The position numbers and the translations under genes were made by a program. A model generated the notes under the pieces. It ran no database searches. It had not been told where the DNA came from and worked only from the letters and a program-made list of their open reading frames with translations. Below are positions 36,401-49,800 of a DNA stretch of 64,000 nt, one piece after another; within the stretch, counting starts at the first letter, position 1; each line of letters begins with the position of its first letter. Source of the DNA: Dysidea avara. Taxonomy: Eukaryota; Porifera; Demospongiae; Dictyoceratida; Dysideidae. The stretch lies in NCBI RefSeq assembly GCF_963678975.1, contig NC_089275.1, forward strand, positions 515,001-579,000, given 5' to 3'.

Positions 36401-37552
36401 TTTACTTGGTAGATGACTAGTTCACATGACATTACATAACCTCCTTACCCGAATCACTTGCCACAGCAGACCCAACACCAGATGGGGTTTCCCCTCCACA
36501 AGATCCTCTGGTCCAATGTTGACAATATTACAGCCAATAGAACTAGCTGAATTGAGAGCCAAAGTCTGGTTCTCATGGATAGTGTAGATGCTGAGCTTGC
36601 CCTTGTTAATGGCTCTCTCATCGACTGTATTAGGAATGGAACTGTTGATCAGCTTGCTAAAAATAGAACATTGAAGATACACATTACTATCTATAGAAAC
36701 CATTACAAACACCACCCACACACTACATTTAAAAAACCACTATACAACATTAGATTATGAAAATGCAACATACACTACTGATAAGGACATCCAATTTGTA
36801 GTCAAGCATTACTGGCCCATTACTGGCCCATTCAGTCATTGTATGCTAATGTTGCCAGCTAAAACTGAATCTCATGACACACTGCACAGCATGACCAAAT
36901 ATGGTCACAATAGGTATTAGGTTAGTGTAGCTGATAATTGGTGTGGTTTACATATGGCTTCTTACCACAGCACTATTCCATCATGGACGGCCTTGAACAA
37001 TCCATCTCCTTCCTCTGCAATAGGCAACGCCTTCTTGTTGATGAGGTCAGGGTCCTCAGCAAGTTGGAAATTGATCCAGTCAACAAAGGCTAGCTTTTCT
37101 TCCTCAGAGAATGAATGGGAGGTGCCCTCAGCTGATGCTGCAGACATTCCTCCCACAGTGACAATGTTCTTTGCCTTTTCAGCAGTCTCAGCTAGCTTGA
37201 AGCCTTTCTTCTGGTTCTTGACTTTCTCGTACATCTATAAACGATCACTTTTACTAAACGCGCCATGTTCAACACGTGGTGAATACCTTGATGAACTCGT
37301 CGAACTCGACAGTGCCGTTCTCATCAATGTCAACTTCGCGGATCATGTCGCGAATCTTGTAACCTGGGGTGTCTTCACCCAGTGCTTTGAGCACATCTTT
37401 GATCTCCGCAGCGGTGATGTGGCCATTCCTGTCAGCATCAAACTGCACCACGAACACGAGCAGTTAAAAGGTCGCCATCTTTATCATAATAATAACCTTA
37501 CCTGGTCGAATTGGACACGAATGTCCTCAATCTCGGCAGCGGTGAAACTCAT
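27496..37552 (-). CDS. PLS: Plastin/fimbrin, actin-bundling protein
   Basis: A complete 12-exon gene for a 619-aa cytosolic actin cross-linker, close to the family's usual 620-630 aa. Coding exons: 37502-37552, 37287-37442, 36966-37234, 36449-36656, 30486-30671, 30236-30310, 29970-30189, 29621-29709, 29375-29570, 27891-28000, 27698-27844, 27496-27648; phases agree throughout. Two canonical EF-hand loops lie at residues 19-30 ([12 protein letters not shown]) and 55-66 ([12 protein letters not shown]), so calcium control is likely. Four calponin-homology domains in two actin-binding units follow: [12 protein letters not shown] ends CH1, [15 protein letters not shown] lies in CH2, [13 protein letters not shown] opens CH3 and [20 protein letters not shown] lies in CH4. 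A 5.8-kb intron separates CH1 from CH2 and is full of repeats. It shares an upstream region with EPS8. Confidence 0.96.
28130..28770. repeat. Repeat cluster in a plastin intron
   Basis: A direct repeat AAGAACCCTTCGTGGGAGGA occurs at about 28137 and 28739. Between them an 80-bp segment is present twice (about 28306-28391 and 28453-28535; shared AGCCAAACTAATCCTA and CGTTCTACG). A hairpin formed by GTACGAAAAATACAGTA and its complement, with a 10-G run in the loop, spans about 28620-28708. The overlapping 60-150-codon minus-strand frames arise from these repeats. Confidence 0.65.
30349..30457 (+). ncRNA. Intronic hairpin, microRNA-precursor-like
   Basis: Lies in the 175-bp plastin intron between exons 30236-30310 and 30486-30671. 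Arms 30349-30384 and 30422-30457 pair over about 35 bp (GATAGATCAGTTACATACGA against TGTATGTAACTGGTCTATC) with one small bulge and a loop of about 38 nt. Two differences between the arms are G-U pairs when read as plus-strand RNA, but A-C mismatches in the plastin sense. That favours, weakly, a transcript antisense to plastin. It could equally be a small foldback element. Confidence 0.3.
30875..31860. mobile_element. Probable foldback or TIR element in the plastin large intron
   Basis: The left end (about 30875) reads GAGTACAATATAACGG followed by TCGGCCATT. The right end, reversed, reads GTGTACAATATAAGGG followed by a CGGACAGAATGGCCA stretch. The interior has GGGGGCACGCCCCCAGACCC near 31683 and no transposase. 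Boundaries are approximate. Confidence 0.4.
33050..33240. repeat. Direct duplication of about 115 bp
   Basis: ACTATAACTCACC, GCTACGGG, CTCGCCAGTT and CTCCT.GGTAGAAGAA occur in the same order at about 33058-33125 and 33160-33235, within the plastin large intron. Confidence 0.6.
33241..34639. other. Plastin large intron, unannotated part
   Basis: No coding signature on either strand; scattered 60-65-codon frames lack domains. Confidence 0.4.
34640..34935 (+). repeat. Dispersed repeat, family B, intronic copy
   Basis: Retains GTCCATGAAGCGTATACT, AAGCGACACTGAACAGTGAA, CTTAGCC, a CAGT run (34771-34790), AAATTCCACTGAATAA, ACTGAAGGCACTTATGGGCT and GGTGATATTTTTGG, matching 5330-5650. Confidence 0.65.
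34936..36448. other. Plastin large intron, remaining part
   Basis: No gene seen. A patch near 35950-36010 (AAACCAATTTCAGGAAACCATGTGGGAGC) resembles 1485-1540. Confidence 0.4.
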
Positions 37553-37819
37553 GTCGACTTCCAATGGATGCGGTTAAGCGAATAGTCGCGCAATCAGCGA
37601 ACGCAAGACGCACCCGACGTGAGGATGACGGAATTGTGGAACACACCCAAGAAAGGAAGGAAGATGGTGCGCATGCGCACTACTTATGTGAGGCGTGGCT
37701 CTTTGTTCTGAGTTGTTTGTACCAGTTACCAAGGCATTAGGGAGTGGTTGAGTACCGAGTGAGTGTTAAAGGTTAGTGGAGTAATCGGTGAAGTAGTATG
37801 CGAGTAGTTTAAAGACAAA
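37553..37819. promoter_or_regulatory. Shared upstream region of plastin (-) and EPS8 (+)
   Basis: Only 267 bp separate the two start codons, and the genes point away from each other. The segment is GC-richer than its surroundings. It holds TGCGCATGCGCA at 37668-37679, a perfect palindrome of the NRF1-type motif, and a GATGACGG half-site near 37625. There is no TATA box at a sensible distance from either start. A bidirectional promoter is an inference from spacing and this motif. Confidence 0.6.
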
Positions 37820-40800
37820 ATGGAGGCATGGACAATGGAACCAGGTGAGTTACGCCCATCATGCTGTGAAAGCCTTGTCACTTTAAAGTCTTAGATGACG
37901 GCGCTGCCTTGCCGCAAAGCTGGAATGGATCTCCCGCCGTGAAGTGAGTTGCTAACACATGTAACGAGCTACCTCGTGTTGACTGTGGCATGTACAGCAG
38001 GCCAGCTGATAAGATGTACCAGTTGAGTGCCAGTGATGATCGTAACTTGTTACTGCAACAAGCTGCCATGGCTCAGCGTGGACTGAGACCACAGGTAGGA
38101 AGAAGAGGGCGTGTCGCCTCTAAAATGATTGTGACTTTTGTGAATATAGACTACTAGTCAGTTTAGAAACATGAATAGCTACTTCATGGAGGCTATATGC
38201 TTGCTAGCTATATGAGTGTATAACAGAACAGCCTGTTCTTGTCTGTGTGTTGCATGGTGTAGCCACATTGCTAGTTCAGTAAATGCATTCCAACAAGTTG
38301 CTTACACATTTGCACACAACTACAAATTATACCAGTTAATTAGGTAGTGGAGGGTGAATACAAAGTGCTTGAGCCTTTAAACCACTCCAAACGAACTGTG
38401 TTTATCATCGTCAATTCAGGCTGCGGGATGCAGGTGAGTGGTCCATTTCCATTATAAGATTGGCAGCTGTTCGAGCCATTACTTACCCAAAGCAAACTGA
38501 ATAATAGCATCATAACTTGTATATTCATCTTGTGAAGTACACAAACACGTTGACTTAGTAGTGCACTGACATGTAAGGTGTAAGATTGTTGTTACTATAT
38601 ACAAGGTGTTGTTACTAAGCTATTGTTGTTACTAAGCTATATGCAAGGGAAACCAGAAAACAATGCCAAGAAGAATACAGAAAAATGGAACATGTTAGTG
38701 CTGACAGTCACAGATGTGGGCGGTGGACAGGAAGTTCATTTGGGGTGGCCTTACATGTGAAAACTTATACAATTAAATTTATATTCATGATGAAAAGCCA
38801 CTATTATTGTAGACCACTGGAGACTTCTGGAACATCAGTGCACCTGATGACAAGAACACTGGCAAGAAGAAGAAGAAGAAAGACAAGAAGTCAAAATCTA
38901 CTAGTGATATGATTAGTCCGTTGTCACAAAATGGAGACATCTTCCAGTTCAGTCACAACCAAACCCTGAGCTTCCAAGTTGAGGTATGAGCTATAGCTAC
39001 TATTGGAGTGTACTGTGTGGGTTAGGAGTTATATACTAGTAAGTATCCACATCACTGTACCTCAAGAAGCTGGTCATTGTAAAACATTAATAATAATAAC
39101 TAGTGTTACATGGCCAGACCCTACTCTTTGTATGTCACTTATTGATTGACAATTATAAACACTGCCATATAGGCACTTATAATTGTCAATCGATAAGCGA
39201 CATGTGAAGAGTGTTAGATTATGCTATTTCCCAAATCATATTGGAAAATCAGCCCTACACCTATTAATTATTTGACCACAGAAGGAGTACAAAAGACAAA
39301 ACTTAATAGGGGTATCAGCTCTGTTGACACATACATAATTCAGACACTTTGTTATGGTCCCAAAGTGTCTCTTCATGTGTAAAACTGACCTGGAAATTCA
39401 GAACAAGTTTGATTGGTTCAATTTTCCAACAATATTATTTAATGGCACAGAAAAAAAATTATCTTGGAGCATTTAGAAATCAAGATGTAAACCACACAAA
39501 ACCTTTTATTAATTGTTTTGGCTTATCGTTACCTGTCTAGCTACAGATCCTAAACAATTATTATGAAATGTCATCATACCATTTGTGGTATAGATAGTTG
39601 ACAGCTACTTGTAATTCATTAATTAAAGTGTCATTTGGTGAATTATCACCAAATTGTTCAACCATAATCCCACCAGTATTGTGACCACATGATCTCTCCT
39701 CACAGCACCTCGGCACAATATCAGTCAGTCCCAGTGAAGTACAGAGGAATCCTTATGACAGTATTAAGAGGGTGAAGGTGTGTCCTTGTAATGATGTCAC
39801 TAGTTTACATAAATATTATATGTACGTAATTATAATACTTGCATCATTGCAGAGTTCTCATTGGCTGCTATGTAGCTACGTACATGTATTTTGACTCCTT
39901 GCAGCATTGCATGTTGTTAGCTAATACTTATGATGTTTAACTTCTGTTACTAGTGTAGTTTCCATAAAAGACACAATGAATTTGGCAAATCACATGAAGT
40001 GAATTCACCAGATGTGTTTATTGAAGCAAAATTAGTCAAATTATGGATTTGCTGTAATACCAGCAACTATGCCAGTAGCTTTACTGTTATGATCATATCC
40101 CTAATGGCTATGTCAAAATAAACGAACGAACACAAATAGTTTGATCAATGTTCATATTACAGTGAAGCAAATTCATCAAATTTTTGTTTGCTGGTTATTT
40201 ATATTATTAAAGAAAATTCCTAGTTTTACACATGGTGTATTTGCTTAACTTTTAATCTTACCATTAAGCCTCATCTATGGCCTCACCTCCTAGATCCTCT
40301 TCTATCTATTTGTTACAGATTACATTACTGATTGTGTGCTTGTATATCATATCCTTGTACACCACAACAGGATCTGGTGACTAGAGGAGAGGGCTGGGTG
40401 AGAGATGTAGTATTGATGGTCGGTAGTTCCGATGTGATCATGAAGGAAGATAGCACTCAGGTAGTGATCATATTGTTGTGTTGTTTACATTATAACAAGA
40501 CATTTTATGTTTGTCATATTTACACACTGTAGATCTTGTATCACTGCACATCCACAGTACACACACTACAGTACACACACTACACTTCTACACACCACAC
40601 ATGTACCCACACTCATTGTTATACATTACAGGAAAACTTAAGGAGGTTCCCGATGGCTCAGATTCAAATGTGTAAATACCTTGATGATGATGGTGGAGGA
40701 ATACTGATGTTCTGTGTACAGTCAGGAGAGAGGTATCAACCTGACATTCATGTCTTCCAGTGTAACATGTCTTCAGTAAGTAACTAGAGGTGGGGCTCTT

Positions 40801-43800
40801 TAGCATCATGTGATCACCTTATTGCCTTAGGCTAAAATGATTTGTGAAGAGATTAACGGAAGTATTCAGCAGTATTTCATGAGGTCACAGGAAAGAAGAA
40901 AGGTATAAAATTACCAGTTGTGCCTCTCAACTAGTTGTTATTTGTGCTATACAGAATAAAGGACCTGGGTTCTTTGGAGAGCGTCGGTTTAATGCAGCCC
41001 CACCCATCCAACTTAGTGAAGCAGATCGGTGGCAACTAGCTGAACAACAACTACGTCACCATGGTATTATCAACCCTGAGGACAGGTATGATGTGTTTGT
41101 AGCATGGCTGGAAATTTTGGAGGGACAAATTGTATGAGCAACTTGCATGACGTGCTCAAAAAGATAATAGCATTTTGAGGGTACGTATCACATTCATATG
41201 TACAGCACATTGCTACCGATATACTTTTGGTGAAATTCATTTTTAAAAAATTTAATTTAAGCAGCAAAACTTTTTCCCATATCTTTCTATCTACAAATCT
41301 CATGTGATCACAATGTGTCATGTATATGATATACTGTTCACATGTATGACTTTCTAGTCCTGAGAAGGATAGTGCCTCAGATGCTAGACTACGATATGCT
41401 CGCTCCATCATATCAAGACCACAGGCAACCAACAAGGCAGGGTTGGAGATGAAGAGAACATTCAAGGCTGCTAAGATACAGAGAGATGTGGTTAGTGGTC
41501 ATCTCTGCAGTTATTTCAAATAGGAAATGTTTTGCAGTTTAAAAGTTTCATGTTTTGCTTCTTTTAGTGGCAATTTAAACCACTGTGACAGTCCACACTG
41601 TATAGTACCACCATGTTTAATTTTGATGGTAATTCCCCTTAGGACATGCTCAACCATTTGATGGATGACTTGGAAGACTTCATAGCCAGTGTGAGGGAGA
41701 GAGCTGCTGCCTGGCAAGAACTGGAGAAGAAGAAGAAGAAGTCTAAGAAACGATCTGGAGAGGGTGAGTAATGGCAGCTGACCTGTTTACAGCTCATCCA
41801 TCACCAGTGACAATTAACTGCTAACTGGTTGTGGGTAATGAGCATGGTGTGTAGTTGTGTGACCGGCCTCAGCTCCTTGTAACATGTTCATACAAGTAAT
41901 TGATTTAATTACTTTTCTTCTGGGGGAAGTGAGAAGTGTAACATAATCTTCAAGAAATTTTAACCATCTTGTTCAACCCATAAACAAAACTTGGTTAATA
42001 TGTTTACTCTTTGGTCATAGCTAACATACCAGTTTATCCCTAATATGTGTAGCTCTATGTGTCCAGTAGAGATTGAGAATGCACAAACGTTACAAGTACA
42101 CAATGTATGGGTACTTTTACCTCTGAAAGAGAACTACCTCTTATCGCAGCAATGGCTACTAATTCATGTCATTGTCCCAAAACATATTATTATTATTATA
42201 GAGGAGTGTCCAATGTATAGTGAGTGTATGGTGTCACCTGAGATCACATGATGTATGTAGCTGCCCTGGAGATATTGATGATGAAAGCCCAACCTCCACC
42301 TGAGGCAGATTACATTGTGGCTTATCAGAAGTGTAAATATGCCATCAATGTGGTCAGTAAGTTGGGGCATCACCTGAGCTCTCCGACTTCATCAGAACTA
42401 TTACAAGGATTGTTTGGACTACTAGGAGAACTGATCCGTAGTAATAATGGGTACGTGACGTGTCACTGTAATAATTGTATACATGTGTAACACACACTAA
42501 AACTACTAGTATGTACAAGTTGAGCTGGATCCTGAAAAAACAGCTAAAAATGATTAGCAGTGACAGTAAAATTGTCAACAACAGACATGTGTGGTCATGT
42601 TCAGTAAAATACTGTAACAGATGTGTACTTCTATGGCTTCCCTATAGGAAATGTATGGGTTGATTGACTAAATATTGTGTCAGGTATTTCTAAAATATTT
42701 TTAGCGGGTCAAGGTGCTACAAAAAGGCCAAATTTTGAGATCATGTGTAATTGCATCTAGGAGCTCGAGTGTATTACAGTTTTTGAGGATCCAACTCAAC
42801 ACATACATGCTATACACACTTTACATAATATATTATCGTCTTAACATAAACTGAAAGCTTATGATATGGTACTTACACAGCTGTAATCATACTTTATAGG
42901 ACATTACACACATACACACAGTCAATAGTTGTGTGTGTGTTTGATATGCAAATGTTTGAGTGTATAGAGATGTTAGTCTAGTGTTGCATGAAAACATTTG
43001 TAGTGTATATACCAAGTGTGTACATACAATGAACACCAAAAGTAATCAGCTTATCCACATATTACACAGCACACAGTTAGCAGCCTCAGTAGAGGCTCCA
43101 CTCATCACCAAGAGGGCCATCCACCTGATGCTCACCAGTTTGTCAAAGAAGAACTCTGTATTGTGGAGACAATTAGGGGAGAACTGGATGACCACCAGGT
43201 ATTTCACCCTACACCATAGCAACCATGTTATGTTTATGTTGCCATAGTGACCGGTGGCCTGCTAGTCGAGGGGAAGTCCCTGTGTACATGGTAAAGTTCT
43301 CAGATGGATGTATCCCTCCGAACTTACACAATGCCAGTGATTGTCCCTCTAACTTCCCCACACTGGACCCCATACCAGTGAACAAGAGAGGACCAGACTA
43401 CTCTGATGCTTATGATGAAGACTATAAGGTAGTGTGTGTAAAGGTAACAAGAGTACTACATTAACGAAACTTCTCTTAACAAACTCTCCATACAATACAC
43501 AGAGATATCCTTCCTAATAAGGACAAAGACTTTAATCCCAATAGTTATACATTTTACCTCTCAAAGATAGCTATAACTATTTATTGTAGTCTAACACTGC
43601 CTGTGTCCACTGTACATACTGCACAACACAAACACATACTACAATTGTACACACCACCAATAGTGAGGTACATACATGATACCTCACATATTGTGTAGTA
43701 CTGTATGGTGTAGTACTGTATGGTGTAGTACTGTATGGTGTAGTACTGTATGTGTAGTACTGTACGGTGTAGTACTGTATGGTGTAGTACTGTATGGTGT

Positions 43801-46800
43801 AGTACTGTATGTGTAGTACTGTATGTATAGTACTGTACGGTGTAGTACTGTATGTGTAGTACTGTATGTGTAGTACTGTATGGTGTAGTACTGTATGTGT
43901 AGTACTGTATGTGTAGTACTGTATGTGTAGTACTGTATGGTGTAGTACTGTATGTGTAGTACTGTATGTATAGTACTGTACGGTGTAGTACTGTATGTGT
44001 AGTACTGTATGGTGTAGTACTGTATGTGTAGTACTGTATGTATAGTACTGTACGGTGTAGTACTGTATGTGTAGTACTGTATGTATAGTACTGTACGGTG
44101 TAGTACTGTATGTGTAGTACTGTATGGTGTAGTACTGTATGTGTAGTACTGTATGGTGTAGTACTGTATGTGTAGTACTGTATGTGTAGTACTGTATGGT
44201 GTAGTACTGTATGTATAGTACTGTACGGTGTAGTACTGTATGTGTAGTACTGTATGGTGTAGTACTGTATGGTGTAGTACTGTATGGTGTAGTACTGTAT
44301 GTGTAGTACTGTATTGTGTAGTACTGTACATATTATACACACTATGATGTGGTGTACACTCAAGACATCATACATATCTATTTTAGTTATCTTTTGAGTC
44401 TGACAGTGGCAGATCACTTTGTACACAAATGATATATTTGAGGGTTATTACAGGGTGTGTAATAGCCAGTTTAAACAGGTGACATGGTGACCCAGGGTTT
44501 GTGCATACATGCACCATTTTGCAAGGCTTCACAGCTATGACATTGTAGTACTAGCCACCATGTTAACAGTACAAAATAACAATAATCCATATATGGCATG
44601 TGCTATATATAGCAAGATGGTGTGGTCACTTGTTTACTACTGTACTAGAATAACTATTATTATAGTGTGTTTCTATATATAGAATATGGGGTAGTGTGCT
44701 ATTCTTATTACCTACCATATATGTACACAGGGAGGCATGGATGACGAGCACCTTAACAATCAGACCACCCTCAGGATCAACCCAGCTGTGATAGAGGCTG
44801 AGGCCTCTAAATCTGCTTCATTGTCTCATCTAGCTACAGATATGTCTCAATCCCAGCAGTCACTAAGGGTATGTATGATGTAGTGTGTGTCTGCATGTGT
44901 GTATTGTTGTGTACTGCAACATATAAAGTAAGTGACTACAACTGGGTGACATTCTTATTGTCTACCCTCTTGGTCTCTATGGCTTGGCTAACCCTGTAAC
45001 TGTTACATAACACACACAATTCCATGGTGCATGTAATATTGTATGTCAACTAGCTCTTGTACAGGTGTATGAATGACATGAAATAGTGACACATTCAGTT
45101 GAGGTTAAATTTAACATGATATTTCACTACACTTGCATACTGTGAGTACTTCCATTATTCTGACAGGAGAGCAGTCGCAGTTCATCCACTAACAATGTCA
45201 ATACAACACAACAAGATGGTGGAGGGATGAAGACAGCTAAAGTGATCTTCCCTTTTGGGGCCTCCAATCCCCAGGAGCTATCAATCAGCCGAGGGGAACG
45301 TGTTGAAGTAATAGATGACTCTCGCAAGTGGTGGTTTGTAAGAAACATGGTTGGTGGGCGTGGCTATGTTCCCTCCAACATGCTGGAGCTCCTCCCACCC
45401 AAACAGTCCCGGGATACTACTGCTGCTAGGAGACAAGGTACTGTATGTGGTAATCCCCTATGATGTAATTATTACTTTGTAACCTGTTACACTGTACAGT
45501 ACATAGAAATGTACTGTATGTATGTATATACTTGCAGTTTTACAGTGAAAGGCTTCTCAGTGTAAATGTTGTGTGCATGAGTAGAGTTGTAATCTTAAGA
45601 ATTAGAAACCCTTAGTTCCATCCATCACATATAGTGGTGTAGCATTATTTACTGCTGCACTTTTATCCACACATTCAGATGAGATGTCAGAAGACTCGGT
45701 GATGTTTCATGGTAAAGTGGTGCCTGCTCCACCCAACCAACCACCACCTCCTGTGCCCACCGCTCCTGCTTCACCACCACAACCTTCTGAGGCTAATAAT
45801 GTAAGTAATTAGTAGTGTTCTGTGTGGAGTTATGAGATGGTCACCTACCAGATATCAGGTTATTTTTAAAGGAAGAAATTGGTTTATGTAGTTTGGTGTT
45901 CTGTTAGTGACAATTTACCTCATGAATTGCTTACACACTGAATTTTTAACCCAAAAATTTCACTTAGAGGGAGTTCACTACGATATGAAATGTTATTTAT
46001 TACAGAATCTGATCACCTTCAGAATATCTTTAAAATTTAGGGAATGTGGTAAATGGGACCATAGTTAAATTAGGGCTAAAACGAATATACCGAATATTCG
46101 AATTCGTATTCGATTCGTTCGAAGGAATTATTGAATTCGAAACATCGAAATTACAGTAAAGATGGCGGACACTAGTAATGAGGAATCTTTGTCAGTCTCT
46201 ACAACATCAGACACTGGACTAGAGATGTACCAATAATCGGATTGGTGATCGCGAGGGTGATCAGATCGCGATCAGTTGCTGATTTGCCTTCCATATTCAG
46301 TAATAATGGGCACAAACACTCTATGAATCTATTAGTTTGCATGGCCAGCTATCAAAAGCCTTTTTGCTCGCTACAAACAAACAGAAAGCCTCTCTATACT
46401 ATTCTATAAAACGCCAAGTTACGAGAAGCCATACGACTGCGCGTGTGAGTACTGCTATTAGTGTTAAAGTATTCTTACCCAGAACAGTAGCTGTTAGCTG
46501 CACTTTAAGAATAAAAAACTGCACTACAGGAAAACTAAAGTGATCACCTGTGTATTACAGCCATCTTGGTAACTAATCAAAATACGGAGTAATCCGGACA
46601 AGGGAGCATAGTAAAATATTTGTGGTGCCTAATTGTCTGGGTTGTGTAATAGAGGCCACACCACCATAAACAATATAGTAAAGTTACATCACTTCTCTTT
46701 ACTCAATGCTACATATACATCATGTAGTTGTAGTTCTATTTGATTTACGAATATGCAATAATTTAATCGGTATATAATCAGTATCAGCTCTTTTAGGTAC

Positions 46801-49800
46801 AAATTAATCAGATATCAATACAGCTGAAAAATCTTTATCGGTACACCTCTAGTAGCTACATCATCAGACACTTTTACTTCATTTCAAAAGCTGCCTATAT
46901 ACTGTATCAAATTTTAATGATGTTTTACAATTGAATACAAATAATAAGAAATAACACATATACACTGTATAAGGGTATTACACTATATATAGAATATTCT
47001 ATTATTCGTTCTTGACTAAAAATATTCGTTCTCTTTCATTTAGAATATTCGTTTTAGCCCTAAGTTAAATATCCTAATTATCAAGGCATCCGTACGCTGG
47101 AACGTCTTTTAATGAACTATACAAAGGTATAATGTAATTTTAAAGGACAACCTCCTTATAATGACAAATCTATTTATCTGGTCCCACAACTAGTGTGTAG
47201 AGGTACTGGCATTAACTGCTATTATTAAAATGTCTTGTTTTGTGATAGGCTGGAATGCGTCGTCGTGCACAATCCTCCAAACTAGCTCCACCCTCCATGT
47301 CCATCCAGCCCCTCCCAACTCTGCAGGAAGACTCAGAGTCAGCCACGTCCACACTAAGACACTCTACATCACAACCTGAGGGAATGCTAAGAGCATCACT
47401 GAAGGGACAAGGCTTTTCACCATTAGCTCCACCACCAGAGTTTGCTCCCACCCCTCCACCCTCAGCTAAACAAGTGTCCTCACCTGAGCTAACAAGACGT
47501 ACATCTACTAATAAGCCACCTGGGGTAGCCACTCCTCTTGCAGAGGCCCCACCCCCATTTGGACATCCATTCTCATCAGTACCACCTCCACCATCTGCGG
47601 CGGGGGTTCCCCCACCACCTCCTGGAGGAGCTCCCCCACCACCACCCCCTCCAGGGGGAGCTCCCCCACCGCCTCCACCTCCTGCAGGGGGAGCCCCTCC
47701 TCCTCCCCCACCCCCTCCAGCAGTGGTGCCACCACAACAACAATCATTGTCTGACATGATCAAACAGCACAAACTGAAGACAAAGGAGAAACAACAAGGA
47801 GGTGGAGGAGGAGCATCAGGTACAGTATGTGTTGTCATACAGTAAGGCAGTACAAAAATCACCTAAAACCAGCCACAATAAGACCATACCATTATATTAG
47901 CAGTTCAACATACACTGGAACCTCAGTTAACCGAACTACGGAAATGACTGCTCTATTACAATAGTGACTGTTCTAATAAGGTAGTTGAAAATACTGATAT
48001 TTAAAAAAAAAATTCTTCACGCTATTTTAAGGTTATTTATACACAGTTTCAGAGATACAGACTTATGGACCACCCCTGGTCCCAAGGGGCTTGGATAACT
48101 GAGATTCCACTATAGTGTTTTACACAAGGGTGGGTGCATGGGGACTGAAGCACTCCTCCCTCCCTCCCTCCAAAATTTTACTATGTTCTAGCTAGAAGAT
48201 AGTAGAAGCTACAATACTGGTGTAGTTGCATCTAAAGCACACAGTACTCAAACCATATACTGCAACATTAATGCTGTACCCTTAATATGAAAGCTAGTTC
48301 CCACTGTTTAAAAATAATGATTTACAATGCTCATTCAGTCAATGTTATTGCCAAATTCGATCTCAGAAAGCCACAATGTTTTTCCTGAGGGTATGCCTCC
48401 AGATGCCCTAGATAAAGCATGCTCCTCATGTTGAGTGTGCTCCTCACACTGCACTACTAGTTGTATCAACCAGTTGCTTTTTGCCCCCATTATAGATGTC
48501 CCTAGCTTAGCACCCTCCCTTGGGATATCCCTGTTTACAGCTGGGCATGATTCAGTCACCTTATACATCTCAGTACTGTATAATCAGATTTCTGTAGGAA
48601 AAAATGGCTATTTTTTTATTTCACAAAATACATGCAGTCTAGCAGCAGCACTAGTTTAAATAAACCACTTCCTTTATCCCCTAGGAGGAGGCCCAGCCAA
48701 ATCCTCTCAGGATAAAGGCGAGTTTGACATTGTCAAGGAGCTAGCTAATATGAAGCCATTGAGGAAGGTGTCAAGAGAACAGCTTGATATAGGTGAGAGG
48801 TGGGCATTAATAAGATCATGACCATGTGATCTACATATCTAGAGGGAGAAAAGAACAAGGCAGCAATGGATGAAGATCTACAAGAACGTCTCCAGCAGAG
48901 AAGACAAGGTAACTGGTACACATTCCCTGTAATACTATAAGGGGATCACAACCCATTGAATTAAGGACCACAATAGAAAAATAACAGATTTGGCTCCATT
49001 ATACAAGTTGATCACTATCATGTTGGGTCAAGTATTAATTCTTGAGTCCAATATTATAGCCACTGTATGTGTTAAATTTAAGCGTTACAATGTACACCAG
49101 AGGACGTGTAGGTTAAAGAGCTTGTCCTCTTTCAGAGCTATGGAGCCACACTTGTTGGTACTGTCCTTATTATGATCACAAGGAAGGGTCTTAATTCTGA
49201 GTACTTGTTACAAAGAGGCGTCACGCATACAATACCATATATGTAGGTAACCCAGAGAGTGAGACCAAGATGGGTAGTGTGACACTGAAGTTTGATGCGG
49301 AACCGAAGGATGTCAAGTTGTGGTTGATATCACAAGGGTTTGCCAAGTTAGCTAATGTCATATTGGTGTACACTATTTAGACATTGTCATGTAGTTGTGT
49401 TACTAAGCTTGGCAAGTTGAATGGAGAACAGCTGTACCATATGGAGCGAGATGAGATGAAGAAACTGATTGGCATCAACAACTCTGCTAGAATATACAGC
49501 CAACTGCAGCGAGACTATGCTAAGGTATTGCACGGCCAAACAGTAAAACTTGTAGATGTATGCCTTATTTCATACAATGTGTGTAGTTAGGTGTTGTGCA
49601 TACATGGGTGATCCTACAATTGCATGCCAATGACAGCACCATGCTCTATACATTCCTAACACAGACAGCAAACTAACTGTTTTATGCCTCTACTTTGTTT
49701 ACTACAAAAACCCTGAGTGTTTTTTCAAACAGTACTTGTTGGTGGTCCCATTCTGTTAATCAAGGTAATTCACTGTGTTGGATTTCACACTTGCAGGCAG

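Noticed and set aside
43581-44426. Minus-strand open frames of 281 and 218 codons rich in Tyr, Thr, His and Gln
   Set aside because: They are translations of the 15-17-bp minisatellite; every frame of the array is nearly stop-free, and the frame has no unique sequence or splice context.
47212-47862. 216-codon minus-strand Gly/Ala-rich frame
   Set aside because: It is the antisense of the EPS8 polyproline exon, whose plus-strand frame is in phase with both neighbouring exons.
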